DNA of 64,000 bases from Nitratireductor mangrovi (GTDB lineage: Bacteria > Pseudomonadota > Alphaproteobacteria > Rhizobiales > Rhizobiaceae), in assembly GCF_007922615.2 (NCBI RefSeq), contig NZ_CP042301.2, positions 2,356,001 to 2,420,000 of the forward strand. Direction: 5' to 3'. Shown one piece after another: positions 16,151-24,934 of this stretch (its first letter is position 1; every line of letters begins with the position of its first letter). Below the pieces are notes generated by a model. The model ran no database searches. It was not told where the DNA came from and saw nothing but the letters and a program-made list of their open reading frames with translations. The position numbers and the translations under genes are program-made.

Positions 16151-16546
16151 CTAGGCGAGCCCGTCGGCGGGAGGACAGGGAACTCCTCTGAGCCCGTCCG
16201 CTTCCCAAAAGGAACCCGAGGTTGCAAACCGGATGTGCGCAATGTCGCTCCACGGGCGGGCATTCACAACCGACTCGCGTGCGGGGAACGATTGCGCATC
16301 TGCTGGGCGGCTTCCCGGCAATTTTTGTTTCCCTGCAGTCTGTTTCCCGGCAAAAAACGAAATTCCGTTTCATCAGCGTGTCTGGCGAAGCGGGGCAATT
16401 GCCGCCAGGGTCTGCTCCGGCGATGCGCGTCAGGATTGAAATCCGCGCGCGATCCATTACCTGCCCGTTATCGTCGCTGCCAGGCCAGACCCGACAGCGC
16501 CAATCGTCATGGTCCCGCGCCCTGGACCGAACCCGAGCCCGCTTGC
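16151..16546. other. non-coding stretch between the two LuxR genes
   Basis: About 396 bp with no plausible gene. It contains an 8-bp inverted repeat TGCGCAAT (16236-16243) and ATTGCGCA (16291-16298) and a direct repeat TGTTTCCC at 16326 and 16341. It presumably holds the promoter of the second LuxR gene. No terminator with a T tract is visible after the first LuxR gene. Confidence 0.45.
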
Positions 16547-17272
16547 ATGCAACCCGCCTTGAAATCGTCCCGGCAGGACTGGGACTGGTTTTGCGATCGT
16601 CTTGATCGTCTCGCCAACATGGTCGACGCCTATGATTTCCTGCGCGGTCTCACCGACGAGGCCGGCTTCCGCCATTTCGCCGCCCTGAAGATGCAGCATG
16701 ACGGCGAAGGCGGCCTGTCGCGCCAGTTGATCTTCACAAGCCTGCCGGAGACGGTCATTCGCGGCTACGACGCAGCCGAGAACGCTCTCGGCTCAGCGCT
16801 GCGAACCGCCCGCCCGTTTACCTGGCAGCACATCGGCAAGACGACAGCCGACCCCCAGCAGGCGGATGACCACGGTCGAGCCGTGCTGGCGCGGGCCGGC
16901 ATTCGCATGGGATTAGGCATCCCGGTCTTCTCGTCTGGCTCAGCCCGCGGTCTGGTCGCGTTTGGCGGCGATCGGCCCTTGCCAGACATCGACGAGGTCG
17001 GACGTCTCTCGCTTGGCGCGATCGGCCTGTTCGACCGCATGATGACACTGGACAAGCCGATACCGTCGATGTCCGAGCCCCGACTGACCATGCGTGAACG
17101 GCAATGCCTCACCTGGATCGGCGCCGGCAAGACCAGTGTCGAGATCGCCGCCATCCTCGGTCTGTCCGAGCACACGGTAAACCAGTACGTCACGTCGGGG
17201 TGCCAGAAGCTGGGCGCCGTCAACCGCGCCCAGGCCGTTGCCAAGGCGATACGCCTGCGCCTGATCGACTAA
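16547..17272 (+). CDS. LuxR-family transcriptional regulator (tandem copy 2)
   Basis: 241 residues from the ATG at 16547, chosen because it gives the same length and layout as copy 1; the open frame continues far upstream without homology. The N-terminal domain (RLDRLANMVDAYDFLRGLTDEAGFRHFA and so on) is clearly diverged from copy 1, while the C-terminal HTH is nearly the same: TMRERQCLTWIGAGKTSVEI and LGLSEHTVNQYVTSGCQKLG, AVNRAQAVAKAI. The two proteins therefore probably recognise similar DNA sites but different signals, or form heterodimers (inference). No luxI gene is near. The ribosome site is weak (GAG about 10 bp upstream). Confidence 0.82.
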   Translation: MQPALKSSRQDWDWFCDRLDRLANMVDAYDFLRGLTDEAGFRHFAALKMQHDGEGGLSRQLIFTSLPETVIRGYDAAENALGSALRTARPFTWQHIGKTTADPQQADDHGRAVLARAGIRMGLGIPVFSSGSARGLVAFGGDRPLPDIDEVGRLSLGAIGLFDRMMTLDKPIPSMSEPRLTMRERQCLTWIGAGKTSVEIAAILGLSEHTVNQYVTSGCQKLGAVNRAQAVAKAIRLRLID

Positions 17273-17346
17273 GCGCTTCCTGGCGAACGTCGGCCCGCGC
17301 CGCATCGGCACGACCGGGCGCGCTCTCTGGATGATTCACAAGATCG

Positions 17347-17508
17347 GCGCAGGAAAACCTGCGCGGCCAGCGACCATAGGGGTGGGGTTGAGCGCTGGCC
17401 GCGCATCCCGGGTTCAGGGAAGAGCTCTCACTCCTGATCCCGTGGATTTGGGGGTGCCTCCCCGTGGGGTGAGGTGGCGGACCCTTGCAAGATGTTGCGA
17501 TATTTTTT
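17347..17508 (+). ncRNA. candidate structured RNA or regulatory region with consecutive hairpins
   Basis: The gap 17273-17753 (481 bp) has no gene but several strong inverted repeats. GCGCAGG-AAAA-CCTGCGC lies at 17347-17364. A perfect 13-bp repeat, TGCGCGGCCAGCG (17360-17372) with CGCTGGCCGCGCA (17393-17405), overlaps it, so the two hairpins exclude each other. A third stem, ATCC-CGGG-T-TCAGG paired with CCTGA-T-CCCG-T-GGAT (17405-17447), follows, then GC-rich GGGGTGCCTCCCC...GGGGTGAGG (17450-17484) and a T tract at 17503-17508. The chain of hairpins ending in T's on the plus strand suggests a small RNA of about 160 bases, but the strand is not certain and I do not recognise a family. Confidence 0.4.
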
Positions 17509-17753
17509 GCCGCGTTGCGATTACGTCATGACACCATATCGGCATCGCAGTGAGTTCCGGATTTGCGCAAGCCTGTGCCCCGTTGCCCGCCAACCCGGTT
17601 TCAGCCTCCCTCTCCTGAGTCCGGACAGTATCGTAAGCGAGGGGCGCGCGTTGGAAAACTCGGGCGATCTTGGATGCGAATTTTAAGGATAAAGTTTTAA
17701 GCGAATTTTCAACCTTGCGCGCCCGTGCCAGGTCGTTTGGGAATGAGAAATTG

Positions 17754-18416
17754 CTACAGCCTTGAGCGTGCGGTCGGCGCCAGCCGGCGCAATTCCGGCG
17801 GGCCATCGAGTATATCGGCATGCAACGCCGCCGCGGCCGCTACCGCGGCAACACCGCGATCTAGCGCCCATTCACTGGCAAACCGCGCAATCAGCACCCA
17901 TACCAGTCGATCGTGAACCGAGAGCCGCGGCCAATTGTTCGGCGCGTCTTCCTTCCCCAGCAAGGCGAGCACGTCGCCTTCGGCGCCGGAACACGCGGCA
18001 GCAATCTCGCCGACGATTTCGCCATCTGGCGCGCAAGGAAGAATTGCTGCCAGCAACAGCCGCTGCGTCCGGTCGCTCGCCTGGAACGTCGGCGGCTCCG
18101 CGAGGGGGCGCAGCATATGCACATCGTCGGAGGAAACCATGGTCGCGTTGGCCGCTGGGCCGTGCTCGGTCCAGACCGGTCCGCCATAGAATGCCGTGAG
18201 GCCCGCCGCCCGCTCCTCCATCGAGGCAAACCCACGCAGCCAGACGAAACGGTCCGGATCGTCGAGGTCGCGGAACTGGCCGATCACCCGCATGCCGCAC
18301 GCCTCTTGGCTCTCGATGAACTGGCTGTCGAAGAGCTCGATCAGCGTATCGCGCGCGCCTGGACGAAGCTGATACTGACGCAGTTCGATGACACGCGTCC
18401 TGTCGTCATTAGACAT
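17754..18416 (-). CDS. NIPSNAP family protein
   Basis: 220 residues from the ATG at 18416. The first ~110 residues are a NIPSNAP domain (a ferredoxin-like fold dimer): VIELRQYQLRPGARDTLIELF, FRDLDDPDRFVWLRGFASMEERAAGL and FYGGPVWTEHGPAANATMV are its characteristic segments (L-R-x-Y, W-x-R-G-F, F-Y-x-G-x-x-W). The second half (MLRPLAEPPTF onward) is less conserved and continues in a second ferredoxin-like unit ending in an alanine-rich helix. The function of bacterial members is unknown; some are linked to vesicles or stress. It stands alone between the hairpin-rich gap and a secreted protein gene. Confidence 0.8.
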   Translation of the reverse strand: MSNDDRTRVIELRQYQLRPGARDTLIELFDSQFIESQEACGMRVIGQFRDLDDPDRFVWLRGFASMEERAAGLTAFYGGPVWTEHGPAANATMVSSDDVHMLRPLAEPPTFQASDRTQRLLLAAILPCAPDGEIVGEIAAACSGAEGDVLALLGKEDAPNNWPRLSVHDRLVWVLIARFASEWALDRGVAAVAAAAALHADILDGPPELRRLAPTARSRL

Positions 18417-18558
18417 TCACACCTACTCCAGAACATATTCAAGGACGCTCCAAACGCGCCGCGGCATGCCGTAACACCCACGTGCTGACAGCCTGCCGTC
18501 ATGAACATGCGGACCGTCCGCCCTTTCCAAAGGTGCGAATCTCGCGCAAGGTCTGCCC

Positions 18559-19077
18559 ATGCCGACAATCAGAGCCTGCCTCACTGCCGCCATGCTGATC
18601 GCCGCCAGCCAATCCGCCCATGCCGAGTGGCGTTTCGACAACGGCGTCGCCATTGGCACGCCGCGCTCGACCAACAGCACGCTCGAGGCCGTCGTCGTGG
18701 CCTGCGGCGATCCTTTCCAGCTCGAGCTCTATTCCCGGGACGACGGCCCGGTGCTGCCCGAAAGCGGCGGCACCGCCGACTATTTCTACACACCGGGCAA
18801 GATCGTCGCGAGCGTCGATGATCACGACTACCCGCTGGTCGCGGCCGGCTCGGATATCGCCGTGGTGCTGTTCTCGGAGGGAACCGTCGCGGAAAACCAT
18901 CTGGCACCGGTTGACCGCCAGTTGGTGGAGGCGATGCGCGACGGCGCTCGCCTCGCACTCCATTTCGACATTACGCCGGCCAACGCGGCCGACGGATCGC
19001 CCTACGAGACCTTTGCGATCATCCCGCTCGAAGGCGCCGGTGCCGTCCTTGATGCAGCGCTCGTGGATTGCCTTTGA
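18559..19077 (+). CDS. secreted hypothetical protein
   Basis: 172 residues with a signal peptide (RACLTAAMLIAASQSAHA, likely cut after AHA), so the mature protein is periplasmic or exported. The mature part is beta-rich (WRFDNGVAIGTP, VVACGDPFQLELYS) with two cysteines (in VACGDP and at the end VDCL) that could form a disulfide. I do not recognise a named domain. It lies 3 bp before a histidine phosphatase gene on the same strand, so the two are probably cotranscribed. The start is the ATG after GTCTGCCC; there is AAGG about 10 bp upstream. Confidence 0.7.
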   Translation: MPTIRACLTAAMLIAASQSAHAEWRFDNGVAIGTPRSTNSTLEAVVVACGDPFQLELYSRDDGPVLPESGGTADYFYTPGKIVASVDDHDYPLVAAGSDIAVVLFSEGTVAENHLAPVDRQLVEAMRDGARLALHFDITPANAADGSPYETFAIIPLEGAGAVLDAALVDCL

Positions 19078-19080
19078 ATC

Positions 19081-19593
19081 GTGCCCGAACTTCTGCTCTT
19101 GCGCCACGCCAAGTCGAGTTGGGACGATCCGACGCTCGCGGATTTCGACCGGCCGCTTGCCCAGCGCGGCCGAAGGGCGGCTCACGCCATGGGCAAGGAA
19201 ATCCTGCGTCGCGGCTGGGTGCCCGATCTCGCCATCGTCTCGCCGGCGCTGCGGACGCGCCAGACCTGGCAACTAGTCGCTGACGCACTTCCGGCCCTCG
19301 ATACCCGTTTTGACGCAACGATCTACGAGGCCGGCCCGCAGGCGATTCTCGCTGCGATCCGCAACGCCGATAACGACTGCCGTCGCTTGATCGTTGTCGG
19401 CCATAACCCAGGCATGGAAGACCTCGCGGCGATGCTGGCCAACGCCGGCACTGATGCCGCAGCTGTCGACCGGCTGCGCACCAAATTCCCGACCGCGGCA
19501 CTCGCCCGCTTCGCCTTCGATGGTATCTGGTCGGACCTTGCAGCCGGCGGCGCGACCCTCACGCATTTCCTGCGGCCGCGGGATCTGAAATAG
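19081..19593 (+). CDS. SixA-type histidine phosphatase
   Basis: 170 residues from a GTG at 19081, 3 bp after the previous gene. The catalytic RHG-like motif is LLLLRHAKSSWDDPTLADFDRPLAQRG, cut here to note: the phosphorylated histidine is in LRHAKSSW and the D-R-P-L pattern is typical of SixA. The second catalytic histidine is in VVGHNPGMEDLA. SixA-type enzymes are small and remove phosphate from histidine-containing phosphotransfer proteins; the larger group also includes unrelated small phosphatases, so the substrate is open. Cytoplasmic. Length matches the family. It is convergent with the LysR gene. Confidence 0.85.
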   Translation: MPELLLLRHAKSSWDDPTLADFDRPLAQRGRRAAHAMGKEILRRGWVPDLAIVSPALRTRQTWQLVADALPALDTRFDATIYEAGPQAILAAIRNADNDCRRLIVVGHNPGMEDLAAMLANAGTDAAAVDRLRTKFPTAALARFAFDGIWSDLAAGGATLTHFLRPRDLK

Positions 19594-19597
19594 TCCT

Positions 19598-20473
19598 CTA
19601 TCGCCCCAACTCCTCCGCGAGAATGTCGTAGACGATGCGAATACGGCGACTGGTGCGCAGCTCGCGATGCGTCACCAGCCAATACGGTATCGACGTTACG
19701 TCCAGTTCAGGCAGCAGCCTGATCATGCCGGGCGTCTGCTCGGCCACTTCCCGCAGCATGAAGGTGAGACCCAGCCCGCGCTTGACCAGTTCCCAGACGA
19801 CGAGGCTGTTCTCGCTGATCAGTTGGAAATTCTCGGCACTGACCGGCAGCCCCACCGACACCAGATGCTCGACGAAACGGCCGTCGGCATCGAAACCAAC
19901 GAAGCAGGCGTCGGCGAGATCAACTGGCGCCTCGGGCAGTCCGTGCCGAGCGACCCAGTCGGGCGAGGCATAGAGGCTGGCCGTGGTCTCGCGGACGAGC
20001 CTGCCGATCAGGTCCGGCTGCTCCGGACGCACATGGCGGATGGCGATGTCTGCCTCGCGCCGACGCAGGTCGCTGAGCGCATTGGAGGCAACGATCTCAA
20101 GCACGATCTGCGGCGCATCGACCCGGATGCGCTCGACAATGTCGGGCAGGACATGCACGGCGATGCCGTCGCTGGCCGAGATGCTCACCCGACCGGCAAT
20201 GGTCTGCGACCGGCCCGATGCCGCCAGCGCCATCGCGTCTGCGGCTTCGCGCATCGCCCGAACATGGTCGAGCAGATCGTGTCCCGACTCCGTCAGCACC
20301 AGCCGCTTGCCGACCCGTTCGAAGAGGGTCACGCCCATCTGTGCCTCCAATGCCGCCACCTGACGCGATAGCGTCGGCTGGGTCAGGCCCAGCTTGCGCG
20401 CCCCCGCCGAAAGCGAGCCCGTCTCGGCCGTCGCGTGAAAGGCGCGGGCCTGATTCCAGTCGAAATCACTCAT
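19598..20473 (-). CDS. LysR-family transcriptional regulator, probably controls the adjacent methyltransferase
   Basis: 291 residues. N-terminal winged HTH: FDWNQARAFHATAETGSLSAGARKLGLTQPTLSRQVAALE, with L-T-Q-P-T-L-S-R-Q as recognition helix; the following EAQMGVTLFERVGKRLVLTESG is typical of LysR proteins. The C-terminal two-lobe ligand domain spans about residues 92-290 (GRVSISASDGIAVHVLPDIV onward). It is divergent from a methyltransferase gene with an 85-bp gap containing a 14-bp near-palindrome that overlaps its own start codon. LysR proteins usually activate the divergent gene and repress themselves, so control of the methyltransferase is likely (inference). Confidence 0.88.
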   Translation of the reverse strand: MSDFDWNQARAFHATAETGSLSAGARKLGLTQPTLSRQVAALEAQMGVTLFERVGKRLVLTESGHDLLDHVRAMREAADAMALAASGRSQTIAGRVSISASDGIAVHVLPDIVERIRVDAPQIVLEIVASNALSDLRRREADIAIRHVRPEQPDLIGRLVRETTASLYASPDWVARHGLPEAPVDLADACFVGFDADGRFVEHLVSVGLPVSAENFQLISENSLVVWELVKRGLGLTFMLREVAEQTPGMIRLLPELDVTSIPYWLVTHRELRTSRRIRIVYDILAEELGR

Positions 20474-20485
20474 ACGAAATCGTAT
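20472..20485. promoter_or_regulatory. near-palindrome overlapping the LysR start codon
   Basis: ATACGAAATCGTAT at 20472-20485 has arms ATACG and CGTAT around AAAT. A further CGTAT lies at 20496-20500 within an AT-rich run (20484-20500). A LysR protein bound here would sit at its own initiation codon and upstream of the methyltransferase promoter, in line with autoregulation. Confidence 0.4.
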
Positions 20486-20558
20486 ATATATCTTCCGTAT
20501 TTATGCAATTTTCTTCCGATCGGTTTGTGCTAAATCGCCGCCCAAGGAGACACGCCAA

Positions 20559-21197
20559 ATGTCACAGACCCTGCGGGACGAGCGCTTCTGGGATCGCCTT
20601 GCGCGCAAATATGCCAAGGATCCGATCACCGACATGGCCGGATACGAAAAGACGCTCGGCCGCACGCGGACCTATCTGCACGCCGGCGATCGGGTGCTGG
20701 AGTTCGGCTGCGGCACCGGCACCACGGCGCTGAAGCTCGCGCCTCATGTCGGTACTTACGTCGCCACCGACATTTCCGGCGAGATGATTGCCATCGCGCG
20801 CGAAAAGGCCACTGCGGGTGGCGAAGGCCGTGTCGATTTTCAGAAAGGCACGCTGGACGATGCGCCCTGGGAAGACAGCTCGTTCGACGCCATCCTCGCC
20901 TTCAACGCGGTTCACATGCTGACGGATGTTGCGGCCGGGGTCGCCGCCGTCAGGCGCCTGTTGAAGCCTGGCGGCTTGTTCGTCTCCAAGACACCCTGCC
21001 TGGGCGACGCCAACATCCTGATCCGCATGGCGGTGCCGGTGATGCAAATGATCGGCAAGGCACCCTCCGTGAGCAGCTTTACCGCCGCACGGCTGGAAAA
21101 CGTCATCACGGACGCCGGCTTCAGCATCATCGAACGCGCCCGCCATGGCAGCAGGGGCATGGACATACGGCCATTTATCGTGGCCCGTCGCGACTGA
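20559..21197 (+). CDS. class I SAM-dependent methyltransferase
   Basis: 212 residues. Motif I is RVLEFGCGTGTTALKLA (about residue 47), motif II YVATDISGEMIAIAREKA (about residue 68) and motif III/IV FDAILAFNAVHMLTD (about residue 110), then LKPGGLFVSKTP. It is of the Methyltransf_11/25 type with small-molecule or quinone-like substrates. The start is ATG with AAGGAGA 10 bp upstream. It is divergent from the LysR regulator and ends 98 bp before uvrB. The substrate cannot be told; homologues are often annotated as ubiquinone/menaquinone-type methyltransferases, which fits only loosely. Confidence 0.85.
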   Translation: MSQTLRDERFWDRLARKYAKDPITDMAGYEKTLGRTRTYLHAGDRVLEFGCGTGTTALKLAPHVGTYVATDISGEMIAIAREKATAGGEGRVDFQKGTLDDAPWEDSSFDAILAFNAVHMLTDVAAGVAAVRRLLKPGGLFVSKTPCLGDANILIRMAVPVMQMIGKAPSVSSFTAARLENVITDAGFSIIERARHGSRGMDIRPFIVARRD

Positions 21198-21295
21198 ACC
21201 CCTGCTGACACCCTCCTGTCAGGACCGGCGCCGGCCTCGGTCAAACCTTGCCGCTCGCCCTTCCCTTTCCGGCGGACTCTCTCCATATTCGCGCC

Positions 21296-24200
21296 ATGGC
21301 CCGATCCCCCGGAAACAAGGCGCCGCGCAAGCAGGCTGGCGAGGAGCGTTCCGCGCGCAAGCGGCGTAGCCCGTTGACCGACTTCATGGACGCCGCCGAA
21401 CCGCTGGACCGCGAAGGCGGCTTCGGCGAAGCGCCGCAGCCGGAGCTCTCGGGCGCCCCGCTTTCCGGCCCGGTGTCGGATTGGGCGCGCGATATGGAAC
21501 GGGCCGCCGAAGCGGAAGCGCGCCAATCGGAAATGCGCCGTATCCGCTCCGAGGCCGGCAAGCACCGCGTGCGCGCGGGCGACACCGAGGAGGCCAAGCC
21601 GGGAAAGGGTGCGAAGAAGATTCCGGAGCGCTCGGCCGCTCCGACCAAAACCGCGCGCGGCACCTCGATGGGCGGCGCGGCTTCGGCAAGGGATCGCGCC
21701 GCCGCCGGCCTGATGCCGGTCGCCGGGCTCGACGTGACCCTCGAAGACGCGGCCTCGCTCGCCAATACCGGGGTTACCGCGACGGTGAAGGCGCTGGCCG
21801 ATCTGATCGAGAGCGGCAACCCGCTGCACAAGCACGGCCAGCTCTGGACGCCGCACCGCCCCGAGCGGCCGGAAAAGTCCGAAGGCGGCGTGCCGATCCG
21901 CATGGAGACCGAATACAAGCCGTCCGGCGACCAGCCGACCGCGATCCGCGACCTTGTCGAAGGTGTCGGCACCCATGACCGCACCCAGGTGCTGCTCGGC
22001 GTCACCGGCTCGGGCAAGACCTTCACCATGGCCAAGGTGATCGAGGAGACGCAGCGCCCGGCGCTGATCCTGGCGCCCAACAAGACGCTGGCCGCTCAGC
22101 TTTACGGCGAGTTCAAGCAGTTCTTCCCGGAAAACGCGGTCGAATATTTCGTCTCCTACTACGACTACTACCAGCCCGAGGCCTACGTGCCGCGCACCGA
22201 CACCTATATCGAGAAGGAAAGCTCGATCAACGAGCAGATCGACCGCATGCGCCACTCGGCGACGCGTTCGCTGCTGGAGCGTGACGACGTCATCATCGTC
22301 GCTTCCGTCTCCTGCATCTACGGTATCGGCTCGGTCGAGACCTACACGGCAATGACCTTCCAGATGCAGATCGGCGACCGGCTCGACCAGCGCCAGCTTC
22401 TCGCTGACCTCGTCGCCCAGCAATACAAGCGCCAGGACATCAACTTCGTGCGCGGCTCGTTTCGGGTGCGCGGCGACACCATCGAAATCTTCCCGGCCCA
22501 CCTCGAGGACCGCGCCTGGCGCGTTTCGTTGTTCGGCGACGAGATCGAGTCGATCACAGAATTCGACCCGCTGACCGGCAAGAAGACCGGCGACATGAAG
22601 TCGGTCAAGATCTACGCCAACTCGCACTATGTGACGCCGCGCCCGACGCTGAATCAGGCCGTGAAGTCGATCAAGGAGGAGCTGGCCCACCGCCTCGACG
22701 AACTGGAAAAGGCCGGCCGCCTGCTCGAGGCGCAGCGGCTCGAGCAGCGCACCCGCTTCGACCTCGAGATGCTGGAGGCGACTGGTTCCTGCGCCGGCAT
22801 CGAGAACTATTCGCGCTACCTCACCGGCCGCAGGCCGGGCGAGCCGCCTCCGACCTTGTTCGAATACGTGCCCGACAATGCGCTGATCTTCGTCGATGAA
22901 AGCCATGTCACCATCCCGCAGATCGGTGGCATGTATCGCGGCGACTTCCGCCGCAAGGCGACGCTGGCCGAATACGGCTTCCGCTTGCCGTCCTGCATGG
23001 ACAACCGGCCGCTGCGTTTCGAGGAATGGGACGCCATGCGCCCGCTCACCGTCGCCGTGTCGGCGACGCCGGGCGGCTGGGAGATGGAGCAGGCCGGCGG
23101 CGTCTTCGCCGAGCAGGTCATCCGCCCGACCGGCCTCATCGACCCGCCGGTCGAGGTGCGTCCGGCCAAGAGCCAGGTCGACGACGTGCTCGGTGAAATC
23201 CGCGAGACCGCGGCGCGCGGTTACCGCACGCTCTGCACTGTGCTGACCAAGCGCATGGCCGAGGACCTCACCGAATATCTGCACGAGCAGGGCGTGCGCG
23301 TGCGCTACATGCACTCCGACATCGACACGCTGGAGCGCATAGAGATCATCCGCGACCTGCGCCTCGGCGCCTTCGACTGCCTGGTCGGCATCAACCTGCT
23401 GCGCGAGGGCCTCGACATTCCCGAATGCGGCTTCGTCGCCATCCTCGACGCCGACAAGGAAGGTTTCCTGCGCTCCGAGACCTCGCTGATCCAGACCATC
23501 GGCCGCGCCGCGCGCAATGTCGACGGCCGCGTCATCCTCTATGCGGACACGGTCACCGGCTCGATGGAACGCGCCATGGCCGAGACCGAGCGCCGGCGCG
23601 AGAAGCAGCTCGCCTGGAACGCCGAGCACGGCATCACCCCGGAAAGCGTGCGTTCGCGCATCGCCGACATTCTCGATTCCGTCTACGAGAAGGATCATGT
23701 CCGCGCCGACATTTCCGACCGCGCCGAGGAAGGCGCTCTGGTCGGCCACAATCTGCGCTCGCATATCGAGCATCTCGAAAAACAGATGCGCGACGCCGCC
23801 GCCGATCTCGACTTCGAGCAGGCCGCCCGGCTGCGCGACGAGATCAAGCGCCTGCAGGAGACCGAACTGGCGGTCATGGACGACCCGCTTGCCCGCGACA
23901 CCGGCATCGCCAATACGAAGAAGAGCCGTCGCGACAAGGCCAGGGGGCGCGGCGACGATCGTTCAGGCCGAAGTGCTGCGCCGCCCGCCGGCGCCCCCGA
24001 GGCAACTGCCTCACAAGACGGAAGGTCCGGCGGCTATTTCGCCAAGCCGGAGCTCGACGAGATGGGCTCCAGCGGCGACCACGCGACACCGGCAGGCGCC
24101 GTACCGCGCTCGCTGTTCAAGAAGCAGAACCATCGCGAGGCGCATGGCTCGGACTACGGCACCCCGGATGACGGCAGCGGCGGCAAGGGCTCGCTGTTTC

Positions 24201-24385
24201 GAAAGAACACGCTCGACGAGATGACGGTACGGCGCACCGAAAAGCCGGCCGGCGGCACCCCGCCCTCACCACCGGAGGATGCCAGGCCGGTCAGACGGCA
24301 CCGCGCAGGCGCCGGCTCTTACGAAGAGGCCGCCGACGAGCGCCGTGCCCGCCGGTCCAAAAAGACCGGCCGGCCTGGGAGCTAG
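21296..24385 (+). CDS. uvrB: UvrABC excision nuclease subunit B, long form
   Basis: 1029 residues from the ATG at 21296. UvrB is the DNA-damage verifying helicase-like subunit of nucleotide excision repair. The core is complete: [15 protein letters not shown] and Walker [15 protein letters not shown] (about residue 235), the beta-hairpin segment [20 protein letters not shown] that inserts into DNA, the DEAD-like box [14 protein letters not shown], helicase motifs V/VI ([22 protein letters not shown]) and the UvrC-binding UVR motif [20 protein letters not shown] (about residue 825). E. coli UvrB has 673 residues; here ~195 extra residues precede the core and ~175 follow the UVR motif, both charged and low-complexity. 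Such extensions occur in Rhizobiales. An upstream frame starting at 21248 uses TTG and is not favoured. Confidence 0.95.
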   Translation: MARSPGNKAPRKQAGEERSARKRRSPLTDFMDAAEPLDREGGFGEAPQPELSGAPLSGPVSDWARDMERAAEAEARQSEMRRIRSEAGKHRVRAGDTEEAKPGKGAKKIPERSAAPTKTARGTSMGGAASARDRAAAGLMPVAGLDVTLEDAASLANTGVTATVKALADLIESGNPLHKHGQLWTPHRPERPEKSEGGVPIRMETEYKPSGDQPTAIRDLVEGVGTHDRTQVLLGVTGSGKTFTMAKVIEETQRPALILAPNKTLAAQLYGEFKQFFPENAVEYFVSYYDYYQPEAYVPRTDTYIEKESSINEQIDRMRHSATRSLLERDDVIIVASVSCIYGIGSVETYTAMTFQMQIGDRLDQRQLLADLVAQQYKRQDINFVRGSFRVRGDTIEIFPAHLEDRAWRVSLFGDEIESITEFDPLTGKKTGDMKSVKIYANSHYVTPRPTLNQAVKSIKEELAHRLDELEKAGRLLEAQRLEQRTRFDLEMLEATGSCAGIENYSRYLTGRRPGEPPPTLFEYVPDNALIFVDESHVTIPQIGGMYRGDFRRKATLAEYGFRLPSCMDNRPLRFEEWDAMRPLTVAVSATPGGWEMEQAGGVFAEQVIRPTGLIDPPVEVRPAKSQVDDVLGEIRETAARGYRTLCTVLTKRMAEDLTEYLHEQGVRVRYMHSDIDTLERIEIIRDLRLGAFDCLVGINLLREGLDIPECGFVAILDADKEGFLRSETSLIQTIGRAARNVDGRVILYADTVTGSMERAMAETERRREKQLAWNAEHGITPESVRSRIADILDSVYEKDHVRADISDRAEEGALVGHNLRSHIEHLEKQMRDAAADLDFEQAARLRDEIKRLQETELAVMDDPLARDTGIANTKKSRRDKARGRGDDRSGRSAAPPAGAPEATASQDGRSGGYFAKPELDEMGSSGDHATPAGAVPRSLFKKQNHREAHGSDYGTPDDGSGGKGSLFRKNTLDEMTVRRTEKPAGGTPPSPPEDARPVRRHRAGAGSYEEAADERRARRSKKTGRPGS

Positions 24386-24508
24386 GCGGACAATATTGCC
24401 GCTCAAAGTTCCCGCGAGCATGCGGTCGTTTCAACGACGGTGATCCCACTTCCCATTTCCGTCAGGAAGCTGCAATGCTTGCTCCCTGCAACCATGGGAG
24501 GAAGCGTC

Positions 24509-24898
24509 ATGACACCGGCCGAGACCGTCAGGCAGATTTATCAGGACTACTCCGCGCGCGATATTGCCGGCGCGCTCACCCATTGCGCCGACGACATCTG
24601 CTTCCAGTGGATCGCCGAGCCTTCTCAATCGCGCTACGCGGGGACATGCGCCGGCAAGGATGCGTTTCTGGCCCGCCTGATGCAGCTTGATGCCGATTTC
24701 GAATACCTGTCCTTCGAGGCGATCTCCATCCTCGCCGATGGCGATCGCGTCGCCGCCGAAACGCGCATGCGTTTGCGCCGACGGACGACGGATGAGGAAG
24801 TCGAGGTCAACGCGGCCGACTTCTGGCTTTTCAGGGACGGAAAGCCGGTCGAAATGCGCGAATATTACGATACCGCGCTGATTGCGTCGGTCCTTTAA
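24509..24898 (+). CDS. SnoaL-like (NTF2 fold) protein
   Basis: 129 residues from the ATG at 24509, which has GGGAGGA 6 bp upstream. The protein is one NTF2/SnoaL domain: TVRQIYQDYSARDIAGALTH (first helix and start of the cone), DICFQWIAEPSQSRYAGTCAG, AISILADGDRVAAETRM and the final strands VNAADFWLFRDGKPVEMREYYD, a very typical SnoaL end. Members range from ketosteroid isomerase-like enzymes to binding proteins, so no activity is assigned. Cytoplasmic. It stands alone behind uvrB and is convergent with the CapA-like gene. Confidence 0.82.
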   Translation: MTPAETVRQIYQDYSARDIAGALTHCADDICFQWIAEPSQSRYAGTCAGKDAFLARLMQLDADFEYLSFEAISILADGDRVAAETRMRLRRRTTDEEVEVNAADFWLFRDGKPVEMREYYDTALIASVL

Positions 24899-24934
24899 CG
24901 ACCGGACGAACGGTCCGGCAAAGGCCAGGTCCGC

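Noticed and set aside
15419..17272. VisN/VisR flagellar master regulators (also a tandem LuxR pair of similar size)
   Set aside because: The HTH sequences do not look like VisN/VisR as I remember them, and there are no flagellar or chemotaxis genes nearby.
17360..17405. The 13-bp inverted repeat as a simple terminator of the second LuxR gene
   Set aside because: There is no T tract after the right arm on either strand and it lies about 90 bp past the stop; it fits better as part of a larger structured region.
20912..23773. Very long open frame antisense to uvrB and the methyltransferase
   Set aside because: It is a reverse-strand shadow of high-GC coding sequence; its translation is poor in order (D-, G-, V-, R-rich without motif) and has no ribosome site, while uvrB on the other strand is certain.
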